Shown here: positions 34,671 to 42,093 of the stretch, piece by piece
Numbering within the stretch: position 1 is the stretch's first letter
How the letters are laid out: every line of letters starts with the position of its first letter
Position numbers and translations under genes: made by a program
Assembly (NCBI GenBank): GCA_902775605.1
Contig: CACYNE010000001.1
Coordinates: 62,001 to 126,000, forward strand
DNA: 64,000 bases
Direction: 5' to 3'
DNA from: an uncultured Prevotellaceae bacterium
Lineage (GTDB): Bacteria; Bacteroidota; Bacteroidia; Bacteroidales; Bacteroidaceae
The notes under the pieces: generated by a model
What the model saw: only the letters and a program-made list of their open reading frames with translations
What the model was told of the DNA's origin: nothing
The model's database searches: none

Positions 34671-35257
34671 TCCTCACCTCCTTTCTGACCTGCGGTCTGT
34701 TCGCTGATACGCTGGGGATAGACCAACCCTATGGCATCGCGCTGTTCAGCATTACAGGCGGAAAGAGAACGTCCGAAGCGACGAACAGCCAGTTGGTTGC
34801 GCAGGTTGTTATAGCCCTGAACAATGGCGTTCTGCATCTGGAAATAAGCATCATAGGTAGCTTCTGGATGAACATCCAGCATGATGACATGTCGGTCGCT
34901 CACCTGACAAAGGCCCAGCAGATGTACCTCTCGCTTACTCATCTCAGGAAGGTTAGGGTCGTTGTTCACATTCGACACGAAATCCTCTACGCGCTTTGTC
35001 AAATCACCAACCTCTATTGCCTCGCCATTGCAGGTCAGATGGCCATCAGCACCCAATGTCAAACAGAGGGCATTGCGTTTCTTCACAACCACTTCCTGCT
35101 CCTGGCTATGGTCCTCAGGCGTAGGTAGTTGGCGTGGAAGTCCCCAGTCACTGTCCATAGAAGAGGTCACGAGAAAGAAGATCAGCAGCATGAATGATAT
35201 ATCGGCTGTTGATGTGGTGTTCAGACCAGGCATCTCTCTTCTTCTACGTGCAAACAT
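34667..35257 (-). CDS. exbD: ExbD/TolR-type biopolymer transport protein (first copy)
   Basis: The 196-residue protein shares the R-R-R-E-M-P-G-L-N-T N-terminus and single helix of the next gene; the membrane Asp is in S-T-A-D-I-S-F-M. Its periplasmic part is longer, with a mid region rich in charged residues and a C-terminal tail after about residue 160. It starts 5 nt after the small membrane-protein gene. With ExbB and TonB it should form the inner-membrane motor that powers TonB-dependent outer-membrane transporters. Confidence 0.92.
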   Translation of the reverse strand: MFARRRREMPGLNTTSTADISFMLLIFFLVTSSMDSDWGLPRQLPTPEDHSQEQEVVVKKRNALCLTLGADGHLTCNGEAIEVGDLTKRVEDFVSNVNNDPNLPEMSKREVHLLGLCQVSDRHVIMLDVHPEATYDAYFQMQNAIVQGYNNLRNQLAVRRFGRSLSACNAEQRDAIGLVYPQRISEQTAGQKGGEE

Positions 35258-35262
35258 CTTAA

Positions 35263-35364
35263 TCAGTCGTTATGCGTGGTGTATTGATGAATCATAGACC
35301 ATGCTACCAGTACAGCCAGCACGCCCATCAACACATAAATGGTATAGAGCAGAACGTCAATCAT
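35263..35364 (-). CDS. 33-residue membrane protein between exbB and exbD
   Basis: The small ORF has ATG at 35364, TGA at 35263-35265, 6 nt after the exbB stop and 5 nt before the exbD start. The peptide begins M-I-D-V-L-L-Y-T-I-Y-V-L-M and forms one transmembrane helix of about 22 residues, then a short polar tail ending T-T-H-N-D. The tight spacing on both sides, with no other use for the 102 nt, is strong support for translation. It is below most gene-finder cut-offs. A subunit or assembly factor of the ExbBD motor is the natural guess. Confidence 0.75.
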   Translation of the reverse strand: MIDVLLYTIYVLMGVLAVLVAWSMIHQYTTHND

Positions 35365-35370
35365 ATCTCT

Positions 35371-36219
35371 TTAACTTTTTACCTTTTTACCCTTATTCTT
35401 CGCAATAATGTCCATCAAGCCGATGGCACCTTCCTCCATCTGGATGGTAAGGCGATCAATACGTGAATTGACAAAGTTATAAAAGACTTGGAGAATCAAG
35501 GCCACCACGATACCAAAGATGGTGGTTATCAGGGCCACCTTCATACCCTCGGCCACAATGGTAGGACTGATATCGCCTTCGGCCTGAATCTGGTCGAAAG
35601 CCATCACCATACCAATAACGGTACCAAGGAAGCCCAACGAGGGAGCAATGGCGATGCAGAGCTTGATCCATGAGGTGCCACGCTCCAAGCGGGCGGTCTG
35701 AACAGAACCATAACTGATGATGCTGCGCTCGATGTCCTCGGCACTCTCGTCAATATGGAGCAGACCCTGATAGCAGACGCTGGCCACAGGACCGCGTGTG
35801 TCACGGCAGATAGCCTTGGCACCTTCCACATCGTCGGCCTCGACCTTCTTCTCTATGTCGGCCAGCAGTTTCTTGGTGTTAATCTCTGAGAGGGTCAGAT
35901 AGATGATACGCTCAATGCACAGCGCCAGCCCCAGCACCAGGACAAAGGCCACCAGCGACATATACTTAGGATCGCCCTCCACAAACTTGTTCTTCAACTG
36001 TTCGTGGAATCCCATGCCCTCGGCATCGGCCATGGCCTGCAATTCGGCCATATCCTCATCGCCAATCATTTCTTCTACTGAAAGGTCAGCAGCAGAGCTG
36101 TCCACCTGAGTTGTCTTCACAGCACTCACAGAATCAACAGTCTGTGTGTCCTGTGCTTGCGCTGTCTGCCCTAACACCAACATACATGTCAGAGCCATGA
36201 CGGTCATCAGTCTTTTCAT
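35371..36219 (-). CDS. exbB: ExbB/MotA/TolQ family proton channel protein
   Basis: The 282-residue protein has an N-terminal signal-like helix (M-K-R-L-M-T-V-M-A-L-T), an acidic spacer, then three transmembrane helices around residues 85-105, 185-210 and 225-255. The MotA/ExbB core is clear (G-T-S-W-I-K-L-C-I-A-I-A-P-S-L-G-F-L-G-T-V-I-G-M). The extra N-terminal helix is common in Bacteroidota ExbB. It is the first gene of exbB / small ORF / exbD / exbD. The start at 36219 is preferred to one 16 codons upstream that has no signal character. Confidence 0.93.
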   Translation of the reverse strand: MKRLMTVMALTCMLVLGQTAQAQDTQTVDSVSAVKTTQVDSSAADLSVEEMIGDEDMAELQAMADAEGMGFHEQLKNKFVEGDPKYMSLVAFVLVLGLALCIERIIYLTLSEINTKKLLADIEKKVEADDVEGAKAICRDTRGPVASVCYQGLLHIDESAEDIERSIISYGSVQTARLERGTSWIKLCIAIAPSLGFLGTVIGMVMAFDQIQAEGDISPTIVAEGMKVALITTIFGIVVALILQVFYNFVNSRIDRLTIQMEEGAIGLMDIIAKNKGKKVKS

Positions 36220-36252
36220 CTTTTTAATAATAAAAATCGGGAGGGGGAAGGG

Positions 36253-36311
36253 AAGCGGAGAGAACATTTCGCCTAAAAGCTCTGAACCTGTTCTTCCAAG
36301 CGGAGAGAACA
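36253..36311. repeat. 14-nt direct repeat at the tRNA-Ser 3' end
   Basis: AAGCGGAGAGAACA occurs at 36253-36266 and again at 36298-36311, where it includes the last bases of tRNA-Ser. The 45-nt offset and the tRNA-end position recall attachment-site scars, but no integrase lies near. Confidence 0.6.
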
Positions 36312-36388
36312 GGATTCGAACCTGCGAACCGGTTTTGCCGGTTACACGCTTTCCAGGCGTGCCTCTTCAACCACTCGAGCACCTCTCC
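36301..36388 (-). tRNA. tRNA-Ser(GGA)
   Basis: On the minus strand an 88-nt class II tRNA folds with a 7-bp acceptor stem closed by a final G-U pair, an anticodon loop CTGGAAA (anticodon GGA), a long variable arm (A-C-C-G-G-C ... G-C-C-G-G-T type) and a GGTTCGAATCC T-arm. The discriminator base is G and CCA is not encoded. It lies between tatD and exbB on the same strand. Confidence 0.95.
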
Positions 36389-36405
36389 TTACTGTTAAGC
36401 GGATG

Positions 36406-36413
36406 CAAAGGTA
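36406..36413 (-). promoter_or_regulatory. -7 box of tRNA-Ser
   Basis: TACCTTTG on the minus strand lies 17 nt upstream of the mature tRNA 5' end. Confidence 0.55.
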
Positions 36414-36462
36414 ATATAATTAAAGGAAAAACGAATCGTGAAAAGTGAAAAATTAATAATCT

Positions 36463-37254
36463 TTATAATTTTACGCCAAACACACGCGCTACATTCTCGT
36501 TGGTTTGCACTGCCAGTTCGGCAGGAGTGATGCCATAAGCCTCAGCCATTCGCTCCAACACATACTTTACATAAGCAGGCTCATTGCGCTGGCCTCGCAT
36601 GGGGACGGGGGCCATATAGGGGGCATCAGTCTCAAGCACGATACGGTCGAGGGGTACAGCCTGCGGAAGGGTTTCGGGCAGATGACTTTTCTTAAAGGTG
36701 AGCACACCACCTACGCCCAACACAAAACGATCGAACTGCAACAGTTCTGCAGCCTCTTTCTCGTTGCCCGTAAAACAATGGAACACACCACCAGGCAGGT
36801 CCTTAGCATAACGCTTAATGATGGCCACCATCTCATTTTGCGCTTTCCTACAATGAATCATCAAGGGCAGTTGCGCCTCAACAGCCCATTGCACATGAGC
36901 CTCGAAGGCCTCCAATTGTTCCTTCTCAAACTCACGACTCCAATAGAAATCGAGCCCCACCTCGCCAATGGCGATTGGAGGTGAGAGGTGAGAGGTGAGA
37001 GGTGAGATGATAGATTTTATTTCTGCGAGCTGTTCACGCCAGTCGGCACGCACCTCCTCTGGATGCAAGCCTATCATGGGATAGAGGGTATCAGGATACT
37101 GTTGACAGAGTGCCAAAATGCGCTGAGAAGAGGACAAATCAATGGCTGGCAGAAAGACTTTCCCTACCCCAGCCTCACGAGCCCGCTGCATCACCGCCTC
37201 GCGGTCTTCGTTAAACTCCTCGCCATCCAGATGGCAATGCGTATCAACAAACAT
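36463..37254 (-). CDS. tatD: TatD family metal-dependent hydrolase
   Basis: The 263-residue TIM-barrel protein is a TatD-type DNase/hydrolase. Metal ligands are visible: H-x-H in V-D-T-H-C-H-L-D, E in A-I-G-E-V-G-L-D, H in M-I-H-C-R, H in V-F-H-C-F-T-G and D in L-E-T-D-A-P-Y. A Ser/Pro/Leu-rich loop just before the E-V-G-L-D motif comes from four exact GGTGAGA heptamers. It lies 13 nt after the polyprenyl synthase stop in the tonB operon. Confidence 0.95.
   Translation of the reverse strand: MFVDTHCHLDGEEFNEDREAVMQRAREAGVGKVFLPAIDLSSSQRILALCQQYPDTLYPMIGLHPEEVRADWREQLAEIKSIISPLTSHLSPPIAIGEVGLDFYWSREFEKEQLEAFEAHVQWAVEAQLPLMIHCRKAQNEMVAIIKRYAKDLPGGVFHCFTGNEKEAAELLQFDRFVLGVGGVLTFKKSHLPETLPQAVPLDRIVLETDAPYMAPVPMRGQRNEPAYVKYVLERMAEAYGITPAELAVQTNENVARVFGVKL
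36980..37007. repeat. Four exact heptamers inside tatD
   Basis: GGTGAGA is repeated four times without error (28 nt; TCTCACC on the coding strand). It encodes S-P-L-T-S-H-L-S-P. Perfect identity suggests a young or actively homogenised array. Confidence 0.85.
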
Positions 37255-37281
37255 CCCTTTTGCCTTTTTACTTTTCCCTAT
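37255..37281. repeat. Heptanucleotide array between tatD and the polyprenyl synthase gene
   Basis: Units CCCTTTT, GCCTTTT, TACTTTT and CCCTATG fill the spacer and include the stop codon of the upstream gene. Confidence 0.55.
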
Positions 37282-38242
37282 GCATCATGGCATTCGTGTA
37301 CTGACGCAGCACCTCCTTGCGTTCGCTAACCACACTAACCTGCTCCAGCAATGCCTTGCCCTGCTCAAAGAAGAAGTTGATCTTCTCCTCGCACAACTGA
37401 CGGATACCAATCTCATCGTACAGACGCGTCACAGCAGCCACCTTCTCAGCGCGATTGAAGGTCTTGGCCTCAATCCACTTCATCAGTTCAGCACGCTGAG
37501 CATCGTTGGCACGATTCACGGCATTGATAAGCATATAGGTCTTTTTGTTTGAAGTGATATCACCACCAATGGCCTTACCAAACACCTTGGGGTCGCCATA
37601 GACATCGAGCAGGTCGTCCTGTAACTGGAAAGCCAGTCCAATCTTCTCACCAAACTGGTAGAGCAAGTCAGCATCCTTGGCAGAAGCACCACCCAACAGA
37701 GCTCCCATCTTCAGCGCGCAGGCCAGCAGTACACTGGTCTTCAGGCGAATCATCTCGATATATTCGTCCTCCGTAACATCATTACGCGTTTCGAAGTCCA
37801 TGTCGTATTGCTGTCCCTCGCCAATCTCCAGAGCTGTCTCTGTAAAGAGCTCCAGTGTCTGTGGCAGGAACTGTGCATCGCACTGGGCCACACGCTGGTA
37901 GGCTAGCACCAACATCGAGTCGCCAGAGAGGATGGCGGTATTGTCATCCCACTTCTTATGAACGGTGGGCTGTCCGCGACGCACATCGGCATTGTCCATC
38001 AGGTCATCATGGAGCAACGTATAGTTATGATAGGTCTCCAAGCCCAAGGCAGGCATCAGGATATCCTCTGGATGCTCCTTAAAGAGATTATAACTCAGCA
38101 ACATCAGTACAGGACGGATGCGCTTGCCCCCGAGCGACAGGACATAACGGATGGGGGCATAGAGGGAGGTTGGCTTACGATCATACGGCAAGGTATCCAG
38201 CCCTTGATTCACTACTTTCAAAATCTCGTCAGATGTCATCAT
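37268..38242 (-). CDS. Polyprenyl (geranylgeranyl/octaprenyl-type) diphosphate synthase
   Basis: The 324-residue trans-prenyltransferase has both Asp-rich metal motifs: D-D-L-M-D in L-L-H-D-D-L-M-D-N-A-D-V-R-R-G and D-D-L-L-D in F-Q-L-Q-D-D-L-L-D-V-Y-G-D. The N-terminal G-G-K-R-I-R-P-V-L motif binds the pyrophosphate. It extends farnesyl-type allylic diphosphates for quinone side chains. The exact chain length cannot be read reliably. It sits in an operon with tonB (35-nt gap) and tatD. Confidence 0.93.
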   Translation of the reverse strand: MMTSDEILKVVNQGLDTLPYDRKPTSLYAPIRYVLSLGGKRIRPVLMLLSYNLFKEHPEDILMPALGLETYHNYTLLHDDLMDNADVRRGQPTVHKKWDDNTAILSGDSMLVLAYQRVAQCDAQFLPQTLELFTETALEIGEGQQYDMDFETRNDVTEDEYIEMIRLKTSVLLACALKMGALLGGASAKDADLLYQFGEKIGLAFQLQDDLLDVYGDPKVFGKAIGGDITSNKKTYMLINAVNRANDAQRAELMKWIEAKTFNRAEKVAAVTRLYDEIGIRQLCEEKINFFFEQGKALLEQVSVVSERKEVLRQYTNAMMHREK

Positions 38243-38277
38243 AACTATATCAATTTTACTTTCTATCTCTTTATCCT

Positions 38278-38967
38278 TTACAGTTTAAACACCACAGGAA
38301 TACACACCTTGGTGCGACAAGGCTGTCCATCCTGAATACCTGCTGTCCAGCGAGGCATCATGCGCAACACACGCAACACCTCACGATCGCAAAGGTTATT
38401 CAAAGACTTCACCACCTTCACATCGGTCAGCGAGCCATCTTTATTGACAATAAACTCTGCCACCACCTTACCTTGAATCTTGCGTTCCTGAGCCAGCGGG
38501 GGATATTTCAGGTTGCGCTGCAACCATTTCATCATCTCAACAGCACCACCAGGAAACTGAGGCAGATCTTCTACCACGCGAAAACTGATGGGTTCCTCTT
38601 CGTCAGGTTCTGGTTCTTTCTGCTCCTCTTCGTCCAGGGCACTCATATCATTGTCCATATCGGTCTCCACAGGTTCATCATCCTGCAGAAGTTCCGTCTG
38701 TTCTTCCTCTGCCACAATCAGTTTCTTGGCGGGTTCCGGTTCAGCCTTAGGGGCCAGCATCAACTCATCCTCTGGTCGCATCAGCGACGACAAGTCTTCG
38801 TCCATGGAAAACATTTCCAGCAAATCAGGATCATTAAGGGGGTCGTCAGGCTCTACGCTGTAGTTCAGACCTACAAACAAACACGAAAGCGCAATCACCA
38901 AGCCCAGCGCGAATCGTCCAAACCATCCGCGCTCCAGATCTGCTTTTTTACTTTTCTTCGCTTCCAT
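38278..38967 (-). CDS. tonB: TonB family energy transducer
   Basis: The 229-residue protein has one N-terminal transmembrane anchor (G-L-V-I-A-L-S-C-L-F-V-G-L), a Glu/Asp/Pro-rich periplasmic spacer (about residues 45-140) and a TonB C-terminal domain (Y-P-x-x-A-Q-E-R-K-I-Q-G-K-V-V-A-E-F, V-V-K-S-L). The start at 38967 is preferred over upstream ATGs because the -7 box is at 38978-38985, so the leader is very short. With ExbB/ExbD it moves proton-motive energy to outer-membrane receptors. The first gene of tonB-polyprenyl synthase-tatD. Confidence 0.93.
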   Translation of the reverse strand: MEAKKSKKADLERGWFGRFALGLVIALSCLFVGLNYSVEPDDPLNDPDLLEMFSMDEDLSSLMRPEDELMLAPKAEPEPAKKLIVAEEEQTELLQDDEPVETDMDNDMSALDEEEQKEPEPDEEEPISFRVVEDLPQFPGGAVEMMKWLQRNLKYPPLAQERKIQGKVVAEFIVNKDGSLTDVKVVKSLNNLCDREVLRVLRMMPRWTAGIQDGQPCRTKVCIPVVFKL

Positions 38968-38977
38968 ATTTGCCGTG

Positions 38978-38985
38978 CAAAGGTA
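38978..38985 (-). promoter_or_regulatory. -7 box of the tonB operon
   Basis: TACCTTTG on the minus strand ends 10 nt before the ATG. A TTTC sits 20 nt upstream where -33 TTTG is expected. Confidence 0.55.
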
Positions 38986-39042
38986 CGAATAAGTGAGCGA
39001 AATAGAAAGAAAAAACTGTTTTTTTTTCATTTCCGAACAAAA

Positions 39043-39071
39043 GTACCTTCGAGGCATAGCCTCAGAGGTAC
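39043..39071. repeat. 29-nt imperfect palindrome in the tonB/porQ intergenic region
   Basis: Outer arms GTACCT/AGGTAC and inner arms GAGGC/GCCTC around ATA form a near-perfect hairpin between the divergent tonB and porQ promoters. It could be an operator or a small interspersed repeat. Confidence 0.55.
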
Positions 39072-39144
39072 GAAATGCTAAAGGAAAAACAAAATAAATA
39101 AGAAAAAAAATCGTTATAACAAAAGTAATCTCTAGTTTATTTCG

Positions 39145-39152
39145 TATCTTTG
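39145..39152 (+). promoter_or_regulatory. -7 box of porQ-cmk
   Basis: TATCTTTG ends 56 nt before the ATG at 39209. It contains the base where an upstream in-frame ATG starts, which excludes that codon. Confidence 0.55.
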
Positions 39153-39208
39153 TGCCCGATTTCAGAAAAGAAAAAAAACAAAAGGGTAAAAAAGGAAAAA
39201 AGAAAAAG

Positions 39209-40153
39209 ATGAAACGCGTCGTACTGTCAGCCCTGTTCTCGGCACTTGCCATGATGAGTCATGCGCAGGACAGCGAGACCGTGTTCAACTTTCTGCGCCT
39301 GCCCGTCAGTGCCCATACGGCAGCACTGGGAGGCGATAATATCACGCTGGCCGATGATGATGCCTCGCTGGTGTTCCATAACCCCGCTTTGATTAATAAT
39401 GTGAGCGACCGCACCCTGGGTCTCAACATGATGACCTATATGCAAGGCTCCGTCACAGGAAGTGCCTCGTATAGCCAGGCTGTTGGCGAACGCGGCACAT
39501 GGGGTGTTCAGGGACGCTTCATCTCGTATGGTGAGATGAAGGAGACCACCTATGACAACCAGCAGACGGGCACCTTCAGCGCCAAGGACTTTGCCGTGGG
39601 AGGCACCTTTGCCTACGGACTCACCGAACATATCAACGGTGGCATCACTGCCAAGATGGTGGCCTCGTATATCGGGCACTACAACTCCATCGCTGCTGCT
39701 GTGGACCTGGGTCTCAACTACTACGACCCAGACACAGAATGGAGCATCGGTGCCGTGGCTCGCAACCTGGGTGGACAACTTACAGCCTATGAGGATGACT
39801 TTGAAAGAATGCCTCTCGACCTGCAGCTGGGTGTCACCAAACGCCTCATCGGCTCACCCCTGCGATTCTCGGCTACGCTGGTTCGGCTGAACGACTGGCA
39901 CTACGGACTGGGGAAGCACTTCGTTCTGGGTGCCGACCTGATGCTGTCGGATCAGTTTTATGTGGCAGCGGGCTATAACGCCATGCGTGCCTCAGAAATG
40001 AAGATTACCTCTGGCGAATCTGAGAGTTCACACGGCGCAGCCCTCTCTTTTGGTGCCGGCATGATCCTCGAACGCCTCAGCCTGCACGTGGCCTATGGCA
40101 AATACCACGTCAGCAGCAATTCTCTGATGATTAACTTCTCGTACATATTATGA
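39209..40153 (+). CDS. porQ: T9SS protein PorQ
   Basis: The 314-residue protein has a signal peptide ([13 protein letters not shown]) and an outer-membrane beta-barrel pattern. Family hallmarks include [15 protein letters not shown] and [12 protein letters not shown] near the N-terminus, and it ends in an aromatic-rich strand (I-N-F-S-Y-I-L). PorQ is needed for type IX secretion in Bacteroidota. Overlap with cmk by 4 nt (ATGA) matches the conserved porQ-cmk pair. The leader is a purine-rich, partly 7-nt periodic run (39180-39208). Confidence 0.88.
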   Translation: MKRVVLSALFSALAMMSHAQDSETVFNFLRLPVSAHTAALGGDNITLADDDASLVFHNPALINNVSDRTLGLNMMTYMQGSVTGSASYSQAVGERGTWGVQGRFISYGEMKETTYDNQQTGTFSAKDFAVGGTFAYGLTEHINGGITAKMVASYIGHYNSIAAAVDLGLNYYDPDTEWSIGAVARNLGGQLTAYEDDFERMPLDLQLGVTKRLIGSPLRFSATLVRLNDWHYGLGKHFVLGADLMLSDQFYVAAGYNAMRASEMKITSGESESSHGAALSFGAGMILERLSLHVAYGKYHVSSNSLMINFSYIL

Positions 40154-40833
40154 AAAAGATTACAATAGCTATCGATGGCCATTCTTCGTGCGGCAAGAGC
40201 ACTATGGCCAAAGAACTGGCCCGCAAGGTGGGCTATGTTTACGTTGATACAGGCGCCATGTATCGCGCCGTCACCCTCTATGCCCTGCGCAACAACTTCT
40301 TCGCTGCCGATGGTACCGTATTGGAGCAACCCCTCAGTGAAGCGATGTCTCAGATAGAAATCGACCAGCGTCTTGTTGACGGCAAGACTACCACATTCCT
40401 CAATGGCGAGAATGTGGAGCGCGAGATTCGCGGACTAGAAGTGAGCAATCACGTCAGCCCCATTGCTGCCATTCCTTTCGTACGCACCGCTCTCGTGGCT
40501 CAGCAACAGAAGATGGGTCGTGAGGGAGGCATCGTGATGGATGGCCGCGACATCGGCACCACCGTATTCCCCAATGCCGAGCTGAAGATTTTTGTGACGG
40601 CCTCAGCAGAAGTACGTGCCCAGCGCCGCTACGACGAACTGCAGCAGAAAGGCATGCCTGCCGACTATGCCGACATTCTGAAGAATGTGCAGGAGCGCGA
40701 CTACATCGACTCACATCGCGATGTATCACCCCTCCGCCAGGCTGATGACGCCCTTCTCCTCGACAATAGTCACATGACTATCGAAGAGCAGAACAAATGG
40801 CTGAAGGAGCAATTTGAGAAGGCTTGTCAGTAA
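40150..40833 (+). CDS. cmk: Cytidylate kinase
   Basis: The 227-residue enzyme phosphorylates CMP/dCMP. The P-loop is G-H-S-S-C-G-K-S-T (residues 10-18); [10 protein letters not shown] and [10 protein letters not shown] are typical of Cmk. The start codon overlaps the porQ stop by 4 nt, so translation is coupled. Confidence 0.97.
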   Translation: MKKITIAIDGHSSCGKSTMAKELARKVGYVYVDTGAMYRAVTLYALRNNFFAADGTVLEQPLSEAMSQIEIDQRLVDGKTTTFLNGENVEREIRGLEVSNHVSPIAAIPFVRTALVAQQQKMGREGGIVMDGRDIGTTVFPNAELKIFVTASAEVRAQRRYDELQQKGMPADYADILKNVQERDYIDSHRDVSPLRQADDALLLDNSHMTIEEQNKWLKEQFEKACQ

Positions 40834-40881
40834 CTAATAATTTCACACCGCAACACTCAGAAAACACTTCACTTTACGAAT

Positions 40882-42057
40882 ATGAAATCAAACACGAACA
40901 ACTGGCACTTAGGCGAAATCGTCAGTCCACCACGAACAACGAGTTTGCTAAAACAAAGCAATAAGAATGTATATAACCGCCTTATTGATTTGCAATACAT
41001 CTGTGTCCGCGAGGCCACAGAAAATAAGTGCGGTATCCTTGTAAGAGTGTTGGGCAAGACCAAAGCAGAAAGAATCATGTCTGTTTGCGGACAACCTTTC
41101 TGCAATGATGACAAGTTTCAGCTCTTTGAGGGGCAAGCCTTCTCCAGTTATTCTTTTCCTACAGTGGGAGAACTGATGGAAGTGCTTAACATCATCCGTA
41201 GTAATCCCAGCCTTCTCTCCCAATTCGAGGCAGCCTCAATGCCATTCGAGCTCAATTCTTTATTCTGGGTGAACGAAACCACAATCAATTTCCCATTCAC
41301 AAAGAAGCCTCGATGCTACGATGCATCAACAAACAGTCTTTGCAAAGCTCCAAAAGATAGTAAGCCCTATCGATTGACTATGGTGTACTTCAACACAAAA
41401 CAAGAACTGGTAGAGCCGGACATCATTGAATCCGTCATTGAGAAGCCCATTTTGGAGAAGCACGCCATTGAGGAGCCTGCCGTTGAGAAACTCATCATTA
41501 AGGAGCCCGTCATTGAGAAGTCTGCCGTTGAGAAGCCTGCCGTTGAGAAGCCCGTCAAGAAAAAGCCGGAAGGCAAGTCAGGAATGCGGGGAGTGATTAT
41601 CTTTATCTGCATAGCCATCTCGATGATTGGAGCATTTATAGCCGGCAAACATTTTGGCGACCTAAATACGAACAATTTAGGAAACATTGAAAAGGGTTCT
41701 GTAACGAAATCAGCTGTAGAAGAAATTGTTTCCTCTGAGAAAAATAACGCACCATCACAACAGAAAGAAACCATTTCCCAACCAAAGAAGAAGGATACAC
41801 TCCTCACAACAGACCAATATGAAGCGATGGACATTCGTGTAAAAACGGGCGCGTATCGCATTATAGGTACTGAAAAAATCGTAACAGTAAAGCCCAACGA
41901 AGATTTGACTCGAATAAGCAACCGTACCCTTGGTCCGGGAATGGAATGCTATATAGAGGTCTATAACGGCATAAAGTCAGACACGCATTTAGAACCTGGC
42001 CAAGAAATCAAGATTCCCAAGGTGGAATTAAAGAAAAAGAAGCCCCAAACCAACTAA
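40882..42057 (+). CDS. Membrane protein with unknown N-terminal domain, pentapeptide linker and LysM-like C-terminus
   Basis: The 391-residue protein is in three parts. Residues 1-170 form a soluble domain I do not recognise (conserved-looking Cys at 41, 50, 69, 74; several Trp/Phe). Residues ~181-230 are ten 5-residue repeats of the I-E-K-P-A kind. A transmembrane helix (236-254) leads to a Ser/Lys-rich stretch and a LysM-like end (about 329-380: E-K-I-V-T-V-K-P-N-E-D-L-T-R-I-S, L-E-P-G-Q-E-I-K-I-P). So the N-terminus is probably cytoplasmic and the LysM part periplasmic, where it may touch peptidoglycan. It faces the subtilase gene tail to tail. Confidence 0.75.
   Translation: MKSNTNNWHLGEIVSPPRTTSLLKQSNKNVYNRLIDLQYICVREATENKCGILVRVLGKTKAERIMSVCGQPFCNDDKFQLFEGQAFSSYSFPTVGELMEVLNIIRSNPSLLSQFEAASMPFELNSLFWVNETTINFPFTKKPRCYDASTNSLCKAPKDSKPYRLTMVYFNTKQELVEPDIIESVIEKPILEKHAIEEPAVEKLIIKEPVIEKSAVEKPAVEKPVKKKPEGKSGMRGVIIFICIAISMIGAFIAGKHFGDLNTNNLGNIEKGSVTKSAVEEIVSSEKNNAPSQQKETISQPKKKDTLLTTDQYEAMDIRVKTGAYRIIGTEKIVTVKPNEDLTRISNRTLGPGMECYIEVYNGIKSDTHLEPGQEIKIPKVELKKKKPQTN
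41422..41571 (+). repeat. 15-nt tandem repeat in the LysM-like gene
   Basis: Ten in-frame units of 15 nt (GTCATTGAGAAGCCT type) encode I/V-E-K-P-A pentapeptides, a rigid Pro-containing linker before the membrane helix. Confidence 0.8.
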
Positions 42058-42093
42058 GAAAGGCTTCGGAGCATCTATAGAACAACGTGAAGG

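Noticed and set aside
36253..36311. A phage or island integration at tRNA-Ser
   Set aside because: Only a 14-nt repeat is seen. No integrase or foreign gene lies between the copies. It is reported only as a weak observation.
38967..39252. Upstream ATGs giving a longer TonB
   Set aside because: The added residues would cross the promoter boxes of both tonB and porQ and show poly-Phe low complexity.
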